A stretch of 64,000 bases of DNA from Streptomyces rubrogriseus (GTDB lineage Bacteria > Actinomycetota > Actinomycetes > Streptomycetales > Streptomycetaceae), in assembly GCF_027947575.1 (NCBI RefSeq), contig NZ_CP116256.1, positions 2,728,001-2,792,000 of the forward strand, written 5' to 3'. The notes under the pieces are model-generated. The model did not search any database and was not told where the DNA came from. It worked only from the letters and a program-made list of their open reading frames with translations. Shown piece after piece: positions 39,771 through 48,865 of the stretch (the first letter of the stretch is position 1; the number at the start of each line of letters is the position of its first letter). The position numbers and the translations under genes are program-made.

Positions 39771-41183
39771 GTGTCGAACCGTCGCAAGAACAGCCTGTAC
39801 CCCACGCTCTCGGCGGAGCTGTCCGCACTGATGCGCACCGGCTGGGCGGACACGGAGCGGCACGACCTCGCGCCCGCCGAGCAGGCCCCCTACGCGGCCC
39901 TCCGCCGTGCCGCGCTCTCCGCACGGTTCCCCGGCGAACGGCTGGTGGTCCCCTCGGGCAACCTCAAGGTCCGCTCGAACGACGACACCTACCCCTTCCG
40001 GCCGTACTCCGGCTACGTGCACATGACCGGAGACCAGGCCCGGGACGGAGCCCTGGTGCTCGAACCCCGCCCGGACGGCGGCCACGACGCCTACTGCTAC
40101 CAACTGCCCCGGGACAGCCGTGACGACGACGAGTTCTGGACCGGCGCCCACGCCGAACTGTGGACCGGCCGACGCCGCTCGCTGGCCGAGTCGGAGCGGG
40201 TGCTCGGCCTGCCGTGCCGCGACGTGCGCACGGCGGCCGCCGACCTGGCCGCCGTCGGCGAGGTGCGGACCCGGATCGTGCGCGGGGTCGACCCCGCCCT
40301 GGAGGCGGCCGTCACCACCGACCAGGAGCGCGACGCCGAGCTGGAGGACGCGCTGAGCGACCTGCGCCTGGTCAAGGACGCCTGGGAACTCGGGGAGCTG
40401 CGCAAGGCGGTGGACTCCACGGTGCGCGGCTTCACCGACGTCGTGGGCGAGTTGTCCCGGGCCGTCGCCTCGTCGGAGCGGTGGCTGGAGGGCACCTTCT
40501 TCCGCCGGGCACGTCTGGAGGGCAACGCGGTGGGCTACGGCACGATCTGCGCCGCCGGCGAGCACGCCACGATCATGCACTGGACGGACAACGACGGCCC
40601 GGTCCGCCCGGGAGACCTGCTGCTCCTGGACGCCGGTGTGGAGACGCGCTCCCTCTACACCGCCGACGTCACCCGCACCCTGCCGATCAGCGGCACCTTC
40701 ACGCCGCTCCAGCGCGAGGTGTACGACGCGGTGTACGAGGCCCAGGAGGCCGGGATCGCCACGGTCAAGCCGGGCGCCGCGTACCGGGACTTCCACGAGG
40801 CCGCCCAGCGCCACCTGGCGGCGCGGCTGGTGGAATGGGGCTTCATCGAGGGCCCCGCCGAGCGGGCGTACGAACTGGGTCTGCAGCGCCGCTTCACCAT
40901 GGCCGGCACCGGTCACATGCTGGGCCTGGACGTCCACGACTGCGCGCGCGCCCGCACGGAGGAGTACGTCGAGGGCGTGCTGGAGCCGGGCATGTGCCTG
41001 ACCGTCGAACCTGGCCTGTACTTCCAGGCGGACGACCTGACCGTGCCCGAGGAGTGGCGGGGCATCGGCGTCCGGATCGAGGACGACCTCGTCGTCACCG
41101 AGGACGGCCACGAGAATCTGTCCGCGGGCCTGCCCCGCAGCGCCGACGAGGTCGAGGCCTGGATGGCCCGCTTCGCGGGCTGA
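39771..41183 (+). CDS. pepP: Xaa-Pro aminopeptidase (aminopeptidase P)
   Basis: A protein of about 470 residues. An N-terminal non-catalytic domain (1-180, GERLVVPSGNLKVRSNDDTY) is followed by a pita-bread M24 domain. All five metal ligands are visible: LLDAGVETRSLYTADVTRT (two Asp), GTGHMLGLDVHD (His), LTVEPGLYF (Glu) and GVRIEDDLVVTEDG (Glu). It removes an N-terminal residue preceding proline. GTG 39771 follows AAGAAGG by 8 bases; GTG 39762 is less well placed. It probably works in peptide turnover. Confidence 0.93.
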   Translation: MSNRRKNSLYPTLSAELSALMRTGWADTERHDLAPAEQAPYAALRRAALSARFPGERLVVPSGNLKVRSNDDTYPFRPYSGYVHMTGDQARDGALVLEPRPDGGHDAYCYQLPRDSRDDDEFWTGAHAELWTGRRRSLAESERVLGLPCRDVRTAAADLAAVGEVRTRIVRGVDPALEAAVTTDQERDAELEDALSDLRLVKDAWELGELRKAVDSTVRGFTDVVGELSRAVASSERWLEGTFFRRARLEGNAVGYGTICAAGEHATIMHWTDNDGPVRPGDLLLLDAGVETRSLYTADVTRTLPISGTFTPLQREVYDAVYEAQEAGIATVKPGAAYRDFHEAAQRHLAARLVEWGFIEGPAERAYELGLQRRFTMAGTGHMLGLDVHDCARARTEEYVEGVLEPGMCLTVEPGLYFQADDLTVPEEWRGIGVRIEDDLVVTEDGHENLSAGLPRSADEVEAWMARFAG

Positions 41184-41215
41184 GCCCGCGGACGCACCCC
41201 CGGGCCTCGCGGACC

Positions 41216-43959
41216 TCAAGGAGGACCCGCGTCCTTCTCCGTGCGCAGGAGGTCGCGGCGGGAGAGGGCGCCGGTCTTCCGTATGGCTCGGGCGACATGC
41301 TGTTCCACCGTCCGCGGCGAGAGGTGCAGCACCACCGCGATCTCACGGTTCATCAGTCCGCGGGCGGCCAGCTCCGCCACCTCCCGCTCCCTGGGGGAGA
41401 GCCGGTCGTCGAACGCGGGACGGCCCGGACGGCGGGCCTGCGGGGGCTGGTGGGAGCGCAGCAGGGTACGGGCCCGGGCGGCGTCGTAGACCGCGCCGAG
41501 TTCCGTGTACTCCTCGACACAGCGCCGCAACGAGGCGACGGCCTGGGCCCGCCCGCCGTCCGCCCCGGCGGCCCCGTCCGAACGGTCCCCGGCCGCCCCG
41601 CCGGCCGCACCGGAGGCTTCCGCTCCGCCGGTGAGCGAGCAGCGTGCCGCGCCCTCCGTCGTCAGGGCCCAGGCATAGGGACGGGGCAGCTCCCGGTAGG
41701 CAGCCGCGGCCTTCCGGTACGACCCGGCCGCCTCCCGGTGGCGGCCCTCGCACTCCTCCAGCGCGGCCCGGCTCCACACGACGGCGGCCCGGGCGGACGG
41801 CGCCTCCTGCCCCTCCAGTCCCCGGGCGAACTCCGCGGCCATCCGGCGGGCGGCCGTCACGTCCCCCGCCCGGGCCACCGCCTCCACCGCCCAGGGGGCC
41901 AGCTCGGCGGCCCACGCCCAGATGCCCTTGTCCGACACGGCCGTCCAGGCCGCCCCGGCCTGGTCCGCCGCGGCCGGCGGGTCGCCGCGGACCAGGGCGA
42001 GCCGGGTCAGCGTCCCCGCCGTGGCCGCGGCCAGCGGCATCCGCGTGCACTCCGGCGCGGGCGCCCCGAGGGCGGTCAGCCAGTGCACGGCCTCGGTCCA
42101 GTCCCCCTGGGCGAAGGCCAGCATGCCCCGCACCAGGTGGGCGTCAGCCGCCACCACGGGCATGTCGGCGGTGTCGGAGACGAACCGCTCGCACCGCTCG
42201 CCCAGTCCCGCCCACCGCCCGGACCACCAGTCCAGCAGCAGGCGGGTGCCCTGCGCCGTCTGCTCGGTGTACGAGGCTCCGATACGGGCCGAGAGGTCGA
42301 GCCCCGCCGCCAGCAGCTCCTCGCCCCACTGGTACGACCCCCGCCACAGCGCGGCGTCCGCGGCGTTGCACAGGCCCCGCGCCGCGTGCTCCCGGCAGCC
42401 GGCCGGCGCACCGTCGACGGGCAGCGCCGCCACCAGCTCCCGGGCCCGCGGGTCACCGCAGGCCACGGCCAGCGAGGCGTGGTTCGCGGCGACGGCGGCC
42501 CGCGCCACCTCGTTGTCCCCGGCGTGGGCGAGCCCGGCGGCCCGGCGCAGCCACTCCCGGTGCCCCGCCAGCGTCCCCGTCGGCCACTCCGGCATGGCCA
42601 GCGCCACCATCGCCCGGGAGGTGAGCGCCGGACGCACCTCGCCCAGCTCCTCGACCGCCGACTCCAGCTCGCGCATCCCGGCGGCCAGGTCCCCGACCTG
42701 GTTCGCCAGCATCAGGCCGAGGTCCAGCCGCAGTTGGCCCCGGACGTCCACCGGCAGACCGGGATCGCGAACGGCCTGGGTGAGCACCTCCACCGTCCGG
42801 TCCGAGCGCAGTCCGACCACCGCGCTGCGGGCCAGCAGCGGCGCCAGCCGGGCCCGGAACCGCGCCGGGACCTCCGGCACCGCCAGCGTCCGCTCCAGGA
42901 GCCCGATCGCCTCCTCGTGGTGGCCCCCCGCCACCGCGGCCAGCGCGGCCTTCTCCACCGCCTTGAGCCAGCCCTTGCGCCGGCGGCATGGCCCCGCGGT
43001 GCCGGGCCACCTCCGCCCACGGCACCGGCTGCACGGCGGGCGAGCACCCGCGCCGCCCGCCCGTGCAACTCCTCGCGCACCGGTCCGGGCACCCGCTCGA
43101 GCACGGCGGTCGCGGCGAGCGGCACGGAGAAGCCGTAGCGTCCCTGCGACACCTCCGACAGCGCCGCGCGGGCCAGCGCCGCGAGCAGCGCCGCACGGCC
43201 GCGCGCCGGGTCCGTCCCGGCCACGGACAGCAGTTCGTCCCGGGCGGCCGGTTCGCCCAGCACCGCGGCCGCCCACACGACGGGCCGGTCCGCGGGGGCC
43301 AGCGCGTCCGTACGGCTCAGCACCAGTTCGGCCAGCCGCACCGGAACGCCGGCCGCGTCCACGTCGGCGGCCGTGCACCGGGAGCCCGGGCCCGCGCGCA
43401 GCGTGCCGAGCAGGTCGGCCACCACCTGCGGCACCCCGCCGGAGCAGGCGTGCAGCCGGGCGGCCGCCTCGGGCGTCGCCCGTTCGCCCAGGGCCTCCGA
43501 GGCGGCCCGGCGCACCCGGTCCACGCTCCAGACGCGCAGCCGGTGCCGGAAGACCGCGAGAGCCGGAGGATAGGAAACGGCCGGGGCGCCCAGCGGCAGA
43601 CCGCGGGTGCCCAACTCCTCGGGACGGTAGGCGAGCACGGCCGCCAGCCCCTCCCACGGCCGCTCCAGGACCCCGCGCAGCCACTCCGTCTCCTCCGGTG
43701 CCGCCCGGTGCACGTCGTCCACCAGCAGAAGGGCGGGGCCCCCGCCCGTCTCCGGCCGCTCCTGCGCCGTACCGCACCGCCACACGACCGGACGGGCCCC
43801 GGCCGCCTCCGGCAGGCCGCTCAGTCGGTGCAGCGCACGACTCTTGCCCAGGCCCGCCGTGCCCTCCACGAGGACGAGGACCGAGCCGCTTCCGCCGAGC
43901 GCCAGACGCAGGGGAGCCAGCCAGGGGGACCGTTGCACAGCGGTCATGTCGTCGACCAT
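41216..43959 (-). pseudogene. LAL-type LuxR regulator, interrupted by two frameshifts
   Basis: The gene starts at ATG 43959 (AAGGAAAG upstream) with an AAA/NTPase part: Walker A VEGTAGLGKSRALHR, Walker B GPALLLVDDVHRA. It continues in frame to VREELHGRAARVLAR (about 43040). The homologous sequence then moves to a second frame (AVQPVPWAEVARHRG, about 43034-42995) and to a third (RKGWLKAVEKAALA from about 42978) that runs to the LuxR helix-turn-helix (LSPREREVAELAARGLMNRE, SPRTVEQHVARAIRK) and stops at 41216. Each step is a +1 shift. Removing two bases would restore about 913 residues, normal for the LAL family. Either the gene is dead or the sequence has two base errors here. Confidence 0.82.
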
Positions 43960-44021
43960 CGCTTTCCTTCGGCCCGTACGGCCCGAGGACGCGCCGCCCC
44001 GCCGCCGGGCAGGCGGGCGTC

Positions 44022-44603
44022 CTAGGCGAACGGGACGTTCTCCTGCCCCATCCTCAGCACGCGGCTTCCCGCCCGGGCAAGGGCGGCCCCCGCGGGCTCC
44101 ACGACCCAGCGCGTGCTCCCCAGGCGTTCCACGTCCGACGGGCGGCCCGGAAACGCCCCGGCGGGCAGCGTGACGACGGCCCAGCAGCGGGGTCCCGCCG
44201 GGGTGTGCTCGGTGCCGTGCGCCGTGCAGTGGGCGGCGACGAGCGCGAGGGCCCAGCCGTCCTCGCCGTGGGGGCCGGCAGGCTCGGCCCGCACGCGGGC
44301 CGAGGGCGGGGCGCCGTCGAGCAGCTCGAGCACGTCGACGATGAGCTGGTCGCCCTCCACGTCGACGCCCACCGCGAGCCGCCCGGCCGGGCCCCCGGCG
44401 GCCCGCCGTACCGCGCGGACGAGCAGCTCGCCGCAGACCACGGTGAGTGACCAGGAGGAGTCCTCGTCCAGGCCGAGGCCCCAGCCGAGCAGCGTCGTAC
44501 GGACACGGCGGCGTCCCTCGCGGACGGCCGCGGGCACGGCGGGAAGGAGGAAGGACGCCGTCCGCGACGCCGCGGTACACGGATCGAAGACCGAGTTGGC
44601 CAA
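44022..44603 (-). CDS. ATP-binding protein, RsbW/anti-sigma-like (HATPase)
   Basis: A protein of about 193 residues with a single ATPase-like domain: SWSLTVVCGELLVRAVRRAA (the N-box-like helix), GDQLIVDVLELLDGAPP, HGEDGWALALVAAHCTAHG (the G-box) and RCWAVVTLPA. Many such orphan ATPases occur in Streptomyces and partner with regulators. TTG 44603 is chosen because AGGAG stands 6 bases upstream and no better ATG or GTG is placed correctly. It lies directly upstream of the frameshifted LuxR gene on the same strand, a possible functional pair. Confidence 0.75.
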   Translation of the reverse strand: MANSVFDPCTAASRTASFLLPAVPAAVREGRRRVRTTLLGWGLGLDEDSSWSLTVVCGELLVRAVRRAAGGPAGRLAVGVDVEGDQLIVDVLELLDGAPPSARVRAEPAGPHGEDGWALALVAAHCTAHGTEHTPAGPRCWAVVTLPAGAFPGRPSDVERLGSTRWVVEPAGAALARAGSRVLRMGQENVPFA

Positions 44604-44862
44604 GGCAGGCTCCTGGTGCGAAGAGCGGCGGGAAAGGGCACGCGCCGAGGCGCGGCCGGCCGATGACGGCAACCTAGGGACCGCGGCCACCGCGCGTACA
44701 TACGGGCTCGGGCGCTACGGATACGCAAGAAAAGCCCTCCGCAGGGCGTGCGCCCGGGCCGGTCTCGCCGCCGGTCACCCGCGGTCACTATGCTCACTCC
44801 AGGTCCGGGGGAAGCCTCCCCGCGGGGACGGGCAGGGCTGAAGAGACGGGTGGCCGGCACAA

Positions 44863-45618
44863 GTGTTGAGAGAGGTCCTCGCGACCCGCTACATCACGCC
44901 GTTGCGTGAGGGCGGCTCGCTGCCGGGGCTCGTCGAGGCCGACGACCTCGGCACGTACGTCCTGAAGTTCACCGGCGCGGGCCAGGGCCGAAAGACGCTC
45001 GTCGCCGAGGTGGTCTGCGGCGAACTCGCCCGCCGGCTGGGCTTCCGGGTGCCGCGGCTGGTGACCGTCGACGTCGACCCGGTGCTCGGGCTCGGCGAGC
45101 CCGACCAGCAGGTGCAGGAACTGCTCAAGTCCAGCGGCGGCACCAACCTGGGCATGGGCTTCCTCTCCGGCGCGCTCGGCTTCGACCCGCTCGCCTTCGA
45201 GGTGAGCGCGGCGGAGGCCGGACGGATCGTCTGGTTCGACGCGCTGGTCAACAACGTCGACCGCTCCTGGCGCAACCCCAACCTGCTGCGCCTGCGCGGC
45301 GAGACGTGGCTCATCGACCACGGCGCCACCATGATCTGGCACCACAACTGGCCCGCCGCCGAGGCATCCGCCGCCCGCCCCTACGACGCCGCCGACCACG
45401 CCCTCGCACGCTTCGCGCCGGACGTCGGCTCGGCCGCCGCCGCGCTCGCACCGCTGGTCACCGATGAACTCCTCGCCGAGGTCACCGGCGAGATCCCGGA
45501 CGTCTGGCTGCGGGACGAACCCGGCTTCGCCACACCCGACGACCTGCGCCGCGCCTACGCCGGGCCGCTGCTCGCCCGGGCCGCCACGATCCACGAACGC
45601 GTCAAGGGGGTGCGGTGA
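44863..45618 (+). CDS. HipA-like kinase domain protein
   Basis: A 251-residue protein with a compact HipA-like kinase fold. YVLKFTGAGQGRKTLVAE gives the ATP-binding Lys, WFDALVNNVDRSWRNPNLLR the catalytic loop with Asp and Asn, and WLIDHGATM the DFG-like metal site. It is much shorter than E. coli HipA (about 440 residues) and lacks the N-terminal subdomain. Starts are weak: GTG 44863, or the TTG right after it. Its stop overlaps the DUF3037 start by 4 bases (GTGA), which implies a joint function. The phosphorylated substrate is unknown. Confidence 0.8.
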   Translation: MLREVLATRYITPLREGGSLPGLVEADDLGTYVLKFTGAGQGRKTLVAEVVCGELARRLGFRVPRLVTVDVDPVLGLGEPDQQVQELLKSSGGTNLGMGFLSGALGFDPLAFEVSAAEAGRIVWFDALVNNVDRSWRNPNLLRLRGETWLIDHGATMIWHHNWPAAEASAARPYDAADHALARFAPDVGSAAAALAPLVTDELLAEVTGEIPDVWLRDEPGFATPDDLRRAYAGPLLARAATIHERVKGVR

Positions 45619-45998
45619 GCGACCGCCATGTCTTCGAGTACGCGCTGCTGCGCGTCGTGCCGCGCGTCGAGCGCGGGGAGTGCGTCAACGCCGGCGTGCT
45701 CGTCTACTGCCGTGCCAAGTCCTACGTCGGTGCCCGCACCCACCTCGACGAGGACCGGCTGCTGGCCCTGGACCCGCGGGTGGACCTGCCCGGGGTGCGC
45801 GCGGCGCTGCGTGCCGTGGAGGGCGTGTGCGCCGGAGGGGACGCGGCCGGCCAGGCGGCCGAGGACGACCCCGGCCGCCGGTTCCGCTGGCTGATCGCGC
45901 CCCGATCGACCGTCGTCCAGCCGGGCCCCGTCCACACCGGCCTCACGGCCGACCCGGCGGCCGAGACGGAACGGCTTCTCGAGCTGCTGGTGCGGTAG
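45615..45998 (+). CDS. DUF3037 protein
   Basis: A 127-residue protein starting MSDRHVFEYALLRVVPRVER, then GECVNAGVLVYCRAKSYVGA, DEDRLLALDP and a C-terminus RFRWLIAPRSTVVQPGPVHT. DUF3037 proteins often sit beside HipA-like genes; no activity is known to me. The start GTG 45615 overlaps the kinase-like gene. Together they might form a regulatory or toxin-antitoxin-like pair, which is inference from coupling only. Confidence 0.8.
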   Translation: MSDRHVFEYALLRVVPRVERGECVNAGVLVYCRAKSYVGARTHLDEDRLLALDPRVDLPGVRAALRAVEGVCAGGDAAGQAAEDDPGRRFRWLIAPRSTVVQPGPVHTGLTADPAAETERLLELLVR

Positions 45999-46059
45999 CG
46001 GCGGGGCCCGCCCGGACGTCCGGCTCGCGCTGCCCGGCTCGCGCTGCCCGGGCCGTGCG

Positions 46060-46824
46060 TCAGACGCGTCGGCGGCGCCTGATCACGTAGCCCGTCGCGA
46101 GCGCGGCGCCGGTGACGAAGCTCAGGCCGATGCCGATGTCCCAGTCGCTGGGACCGGTGCCCGAGGCGCCGCCGAGGCCGCCCTGTGTGCCGAGCGTCGG
46201 CGTCACGGCCGGGGAGGCCACGGGCGCCGGTGTGGTGACGACCGGCGCCGGGGCCGGCGCCGTGGTGGCCGGACGCGGCATGGAGGTGGCGGAGATCGTC
46301 GGGAGCTGGTCCCGGCCCGGACGGGCCGCGCCGCCCGCGCCGTCGTCCACCTCCCGGATCCCGCCCTGGTCGAACGGACCCTGGCCGGCGGAGTGCGACT
46401 GACCGGGCCGGTCCTGGCCGGTCCGGCCCTCGTCGAGGCGGCCCTCGTCGGGCCGGCTCTGGCCGGGTCCGCCTCCGTCGGGGCCGTTCCCGTCCGGTCG
46501 GGCCTGGTCCGGTCCGCTTCCGTCGGGCAGGCCTCCGTCGAGGCGCCCGTCGTCGGCTCCGTCCCAATCGAGCCGGCCGCCGTCGGTCCTGACCTCGTCC
46601 GGTGGGGCCTCGGCGGACGGGTCTTCGTACTCCGAGTCCGGGCGCAGCGGGTCCGGGCTGCCCGGACCCTCCTCCAGCCCGATCGTCACCGCTTCCTGGT
46701 AGGTGAAGCTCCGGCAGTCCGGCTCCAGGCTCGCGGTGAGGTCCTGGGCGGGTGCGGGGTCGGCCAGCGGCACGATCGCGGCGATCGCGACTGCTATGCC
46801 TGCTGCACCGGTTCGACGGCGCAT
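46060..46824 (-). CDS. Secreted, membrane-anchored protein with Asp/Gly/Pro-rich repeats
   Basis: A protein of about 254 residues. A signal peptide (about 1-27, GAAGIAVAIAAIVPLADPAP) and a short folded part (PDCRSFTYQEAVTIGLEEG) precede a long low-complexity region with units such as DGGRLDWDGADDGRLDGGLP and RPDEGRLDEGRTGQ. After a Pro/Ala/Thr-rich stalk comes one C-terminal hydrophobic segment and a basic tail RRRRRV. There is no LPxTG sortase motif, so it is likely a transmembrane-anchored wall-spanning protein. AAAGGAGG precedes ATG 46824. I do not recognise the family. Confidence 0.75.
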   Translation of the reverse strand: MRRRTGAAGIAVAIAAIVPLADPAPAQDLTASLEPDCRSFTYQEAVTIGLEEGPGSPDPLRPDSEYEDPSAEAPPDEVRTDGGRLDWDGADDGRLDGGLPDGSGPDQARPDGNGPDGGGPGQSRPDEGRLDEGRTGQDRPGQSHSAGQGPFDQGGIREVDDGAGGAARPGRDQLPTISATSMPRPATTAPAPAPVVTTPAPVASPAVTPTLGTQGGLGGASGTGPSDWDIGIGLSFVTGAALATGYVIRRRRRV

Positions 46825-46974
46825 GGACGCCTCCTTTCCGGCCACGGGTGGCTCGCGCTTCGACGCTAGGGGCCGGGCGGCCGGGCGGCCCGCAGCGCTG
46901 GGCCGATCGGGCGACCGAGGGGGAACGGCGCGGGGCGGGGACCAGGTAATGGATCACACCGGCCCGGTGTCCCG

Positions 46975-47003
46975 TTGACACCGGGTGCCAGGGCTTCTAG
47001 CGT
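46975..47003 (+). promoter_or_regulatory. fabG promoter (principal sigma factor)
   Basis: TTGACA (46975-46980), exactly 17 bases, then TAGCGT (46998-47003): one of the clearest promoters in the window. Transcription should start near 47010. Confidence 0.75.
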
Positions 47004-47021
47004 CACGTCTGCGGAAGGTAC

Positions 47022-47035
47022 TAAGCGGTCGCTCA
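47022..47035. promoter_or_regulatory. TetR-type operator TAAGCGGTCGCTCA
   Basis: A near-perfect palindrome (TAAGCG-GT-CGCTCA, one mismatch) of the kind recognised by TetR-family repressors of fatty-acid genes. It lies just downstream of the predicted fabG transcription start, where a bound repressor would block elongation. The regulator is not adjacent. Confidence 0.55.
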
Positions 47036-47090
47036 CCGCAGGGCGCACGCTCCGCACGGGCCGCATCCCCAGGACGAGGAGAAGCAGCGA

Positions 47091-47852
47091 ATGTCCACCA
47101 CTGAGCAGCGGGTCGCCGTAGTCACCGGAGCCGCGCGCGGCATCGGCGCCGCCACCGCCGTACGACTGGCCGCCGAGGGCCGCGCCGTCGCCGTCATCGA
47201 CCTCGACGAGGCCGCCTGCAAGGACACCGTGGAGAAGATCACCGCGGCCGGCGGCAAGGCGATCGCGGTCGGCTGCGACGTCTCCGACGAGGCACAGGTC
47301 GAGGCGGCCGTCGCGCGCATCGCCGAGGAGCTGGGCGCGCCGACGATCCTCGTCAACAACGCGGGCGTGCTGCGCGACAACCTCCTGTTCAAGATGAGCG
47401 TCTCCGACTGGGACACCGTCATGAACGTGCACCTGCGCGGCGCCTTCCTGATGACGAAGGCCTGCCAGAAGCACATGGTGGACGCCAAGTTCGGCCGGGT
47501 CGTCAACCTGTCCTCCTCCTCCGCCCTCGGCAACCGCGGCCAGGTCAACTACGCCGCCGCCAAGGCCGGTCTCCAGGGCTTCACCAAGACCCTCGCCAAG
47601 GAGCTGGGCAAGTTCGGCGTGACCGCCAACGCCGTCGCCCCCGGCTTCATCGCCACCGAGATGACGAAGGCCACCGCCGACCGCGTCGGCATGGGCTTCG
47701 ACGACTTCAAGGCCGCCGCCGCCACCCAGATCCCGGTCGCGCGCGTGGGCGAGCCCGACGACATCGCCAACGCCATCGCCTTCTTCACCGGCGAGGCCGC
47801 CGGCTTCGTCTCCGGCCAGGTCCTGTACGTGGCCGGCGGACCGCTCGACTAG
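47091..47852 (+). CDS. fabG: 3-oxoacyl-[ACP] reductase, SDR family
   Basis: A 253-residue NADPH-dependent short-chain reductase: TGAARGIG (nucleotide-binding glycine motif, about 13-20), NNAG, SSSSALGNRGQVNYAAAKAG (catalytic Ser, Tyr and Lys), and APGFIATEMT. It has the sequence character of a FabG reducing 3-oxoacyl-ACP; activity on other acyl thioesters is possible. ATG 47091 has GAGGAGAAG upstream. It forms a tandem pair with the next SDR gene, separated by 43 bases and probably cotranscribed. It has a strong promoter and a TetR-like operator. Confidence 0.92.
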   Translation: MSTTEQRVAVVTGAARGIGAATAVRLAAEGRAVAVIDLDEAACKDTVEKITAAGGKAIAVGCDVSDEAQVEAAVARIAEELGAPTILVNNAGVLRDNLLFKMSVSDWDTVMNVHLRGAFLMTKACQKHMVDAKFGRVVNLSSSSALGNRGQVNYAAAKAGLQGFTKTLAKELGKFGVTANAVAPGFIATEMTKATADRVGMGFDDFKAAAATQIPVARVGEPDDIANAIAFFTGEAAGFVSGQVLYVAGGPLD

Positions 47853-47895
47853 GGAAGACGGAACACGGAGACCAGGAACGGTTGGGAACACTGAC

Positions 47896-48657
47896 ATGAC
47901 TGAACTGCCCGAGCCCTCCGGCAAGGTCGCGCTCGTCACCGGCGCGAGCCGCGGCATCGGCTACGGCGTCGCCGAGGCGCTCGTCGCGCGCGGCGACCGG
48001 GTCTGCATCACCGGCCGCAACGAGGACGCGCTGAAGGAGGCCGTCGACCGGCTCGGCCCCGACCGGGTCATCGGCGTCGCCGGCAAGGCGCACGACGAGG
48101 CCCACCAGGCCGTCGCCGTCGAGCGCGTGATGGAGGCCTTCGGCCGGGTCGACTTCCTGGTCAACAACGCCGGTACCAACCCGGTGTTCGGCCCGATCGC
48201 CGACCTGGACCTGAACGTGGCGCGCAAGGTCTTCGAGACCAACGTGATCTCGGCGCTCGGCTTCGCCCAGCGCACCTGGCACGCCTGGCAGAAGGACAAC
48301 GGCGGCGCGATCGTCAACATCGCCTCCGTCGCGGGCCTCTCACCCTCGCCCTTCATCGCCGCGTACGGCGTGAGCAAGGCCGCGCTGATCAACCTCACCG
48401 CGCAGTTGGCGCACGAGTTCGCACCCCGGGTGCGGGTCAACGCGATCGCCCCGGCGGTCGTGAAGACCAAGTTCGCCGCCGCCCTGTACGAGGGGCGTGA
48501 GGAGGAGGCCGCCTCGGGCTACCCGCTGGGCCGGCTCGGCGTGCCCTCCGACATCGGGGGCGCCGCCGAGTTCCTCACGTCGGAGCAGTCCGCCTGGGTC
48601 ACGGGTCAGACGCTCGTCGTCGACGGCGGCATCTTCCTGAACGCCGGCGTGGCCTGA
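47896..48657 (+). CDS. SDR-family oxidoreductase (FabG-like)
   Basis: A 253-residue short-chain dehydrogenase: TGASRGIGYGVAEALVARGD, NNAGTNPVFG, IASVAGLSPSPFIAAYGVSK (catalytic Ser, Tyr, Lys), APAVVKTKFA. It is about as similar to 3-oxoacyl-ACP reductases as the preceding gene and shares its transcript. ATG 47896; the upstream G/A-rich stretch offers only a weak ribosome site. The substrate is uncertain. I recall S. coelicolor having two such tandem fabG genes (unverified). Confidence 0.9.
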   Translation: MTELPEPSGKVALVTGASRGIGYGVAEALVARGDRVCITGRNEDALKEAVDRLGPDRVIGVAGKAHDEAHQAVAVERVMEAFGRVDFLVNNAGTNPVFGPIADLDLNVARKVFETNVISALGFAQRTWHAWQKDNGGAIVNIASVAGLSPSPFIAAYGVSKAALINLTAQLAHEFAPRVRVNAIAPAVVKTKFAAALYEGREEEAASGYPLGRLGVPSDIGGAAEFLTSEQSAWVTGQTLVVDGGIFLNAGVA

Positions 48658-48694
48658 TCTCGCCCACCAGGACCCCTCGAGATCGCCCCCGGCC

Positions 48695-48724
48695 ACGGGC
48701 GCCGTTGACGAAAACGGCGCCCGT
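48695..48724 (+). terminator. Hairpin terminator after the fabG pair
   Basis: A perfect 12-base inverted repeat ACGGGCGCCGTT/AACGGCGCCCGT with a six-base loop, 37 bases after the second SDR stop. It ends the operon. Confidence 0.8.
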
Positions 48725-48749
48725 GTCCGCGTATCGGAACCCGGTGCAC

Positions 48750-48767
48750 GATGACAACGTAGTCATC
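48750..48767. promoter_or_regulatory. GATGAC...GTCATC inverted repeat upstream of the binding-protein gene
   Basis: Perfect 6-base arms GATGAC and GTCATC with a six-base spacer AACGTA. It lies upstream of TTCAGG-N16-TATGGT (48801-48828), a weak promoter candidate for the lipoprotein at 48866. A possible repressor or activator site. Confidence 0.4.
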
Positions 48768-48865
48768 GCCAAATGATCAAAACCCCTGTTCAGAAGGGGG
48801 TTCAGGGGGCGTGGCGCTGCGGTATGGTCTGCCGACCTTGGTACGGCGGATCGAGGAGCGTGCGC

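Noticed and set aside
46012..46050. Duplicated CGGCTCGCGCTGCC as a possible att or CRISPR-like repeat
   Set aside because: Only two adjacent copies without spacer. A simple local duplication in the 3' gap.
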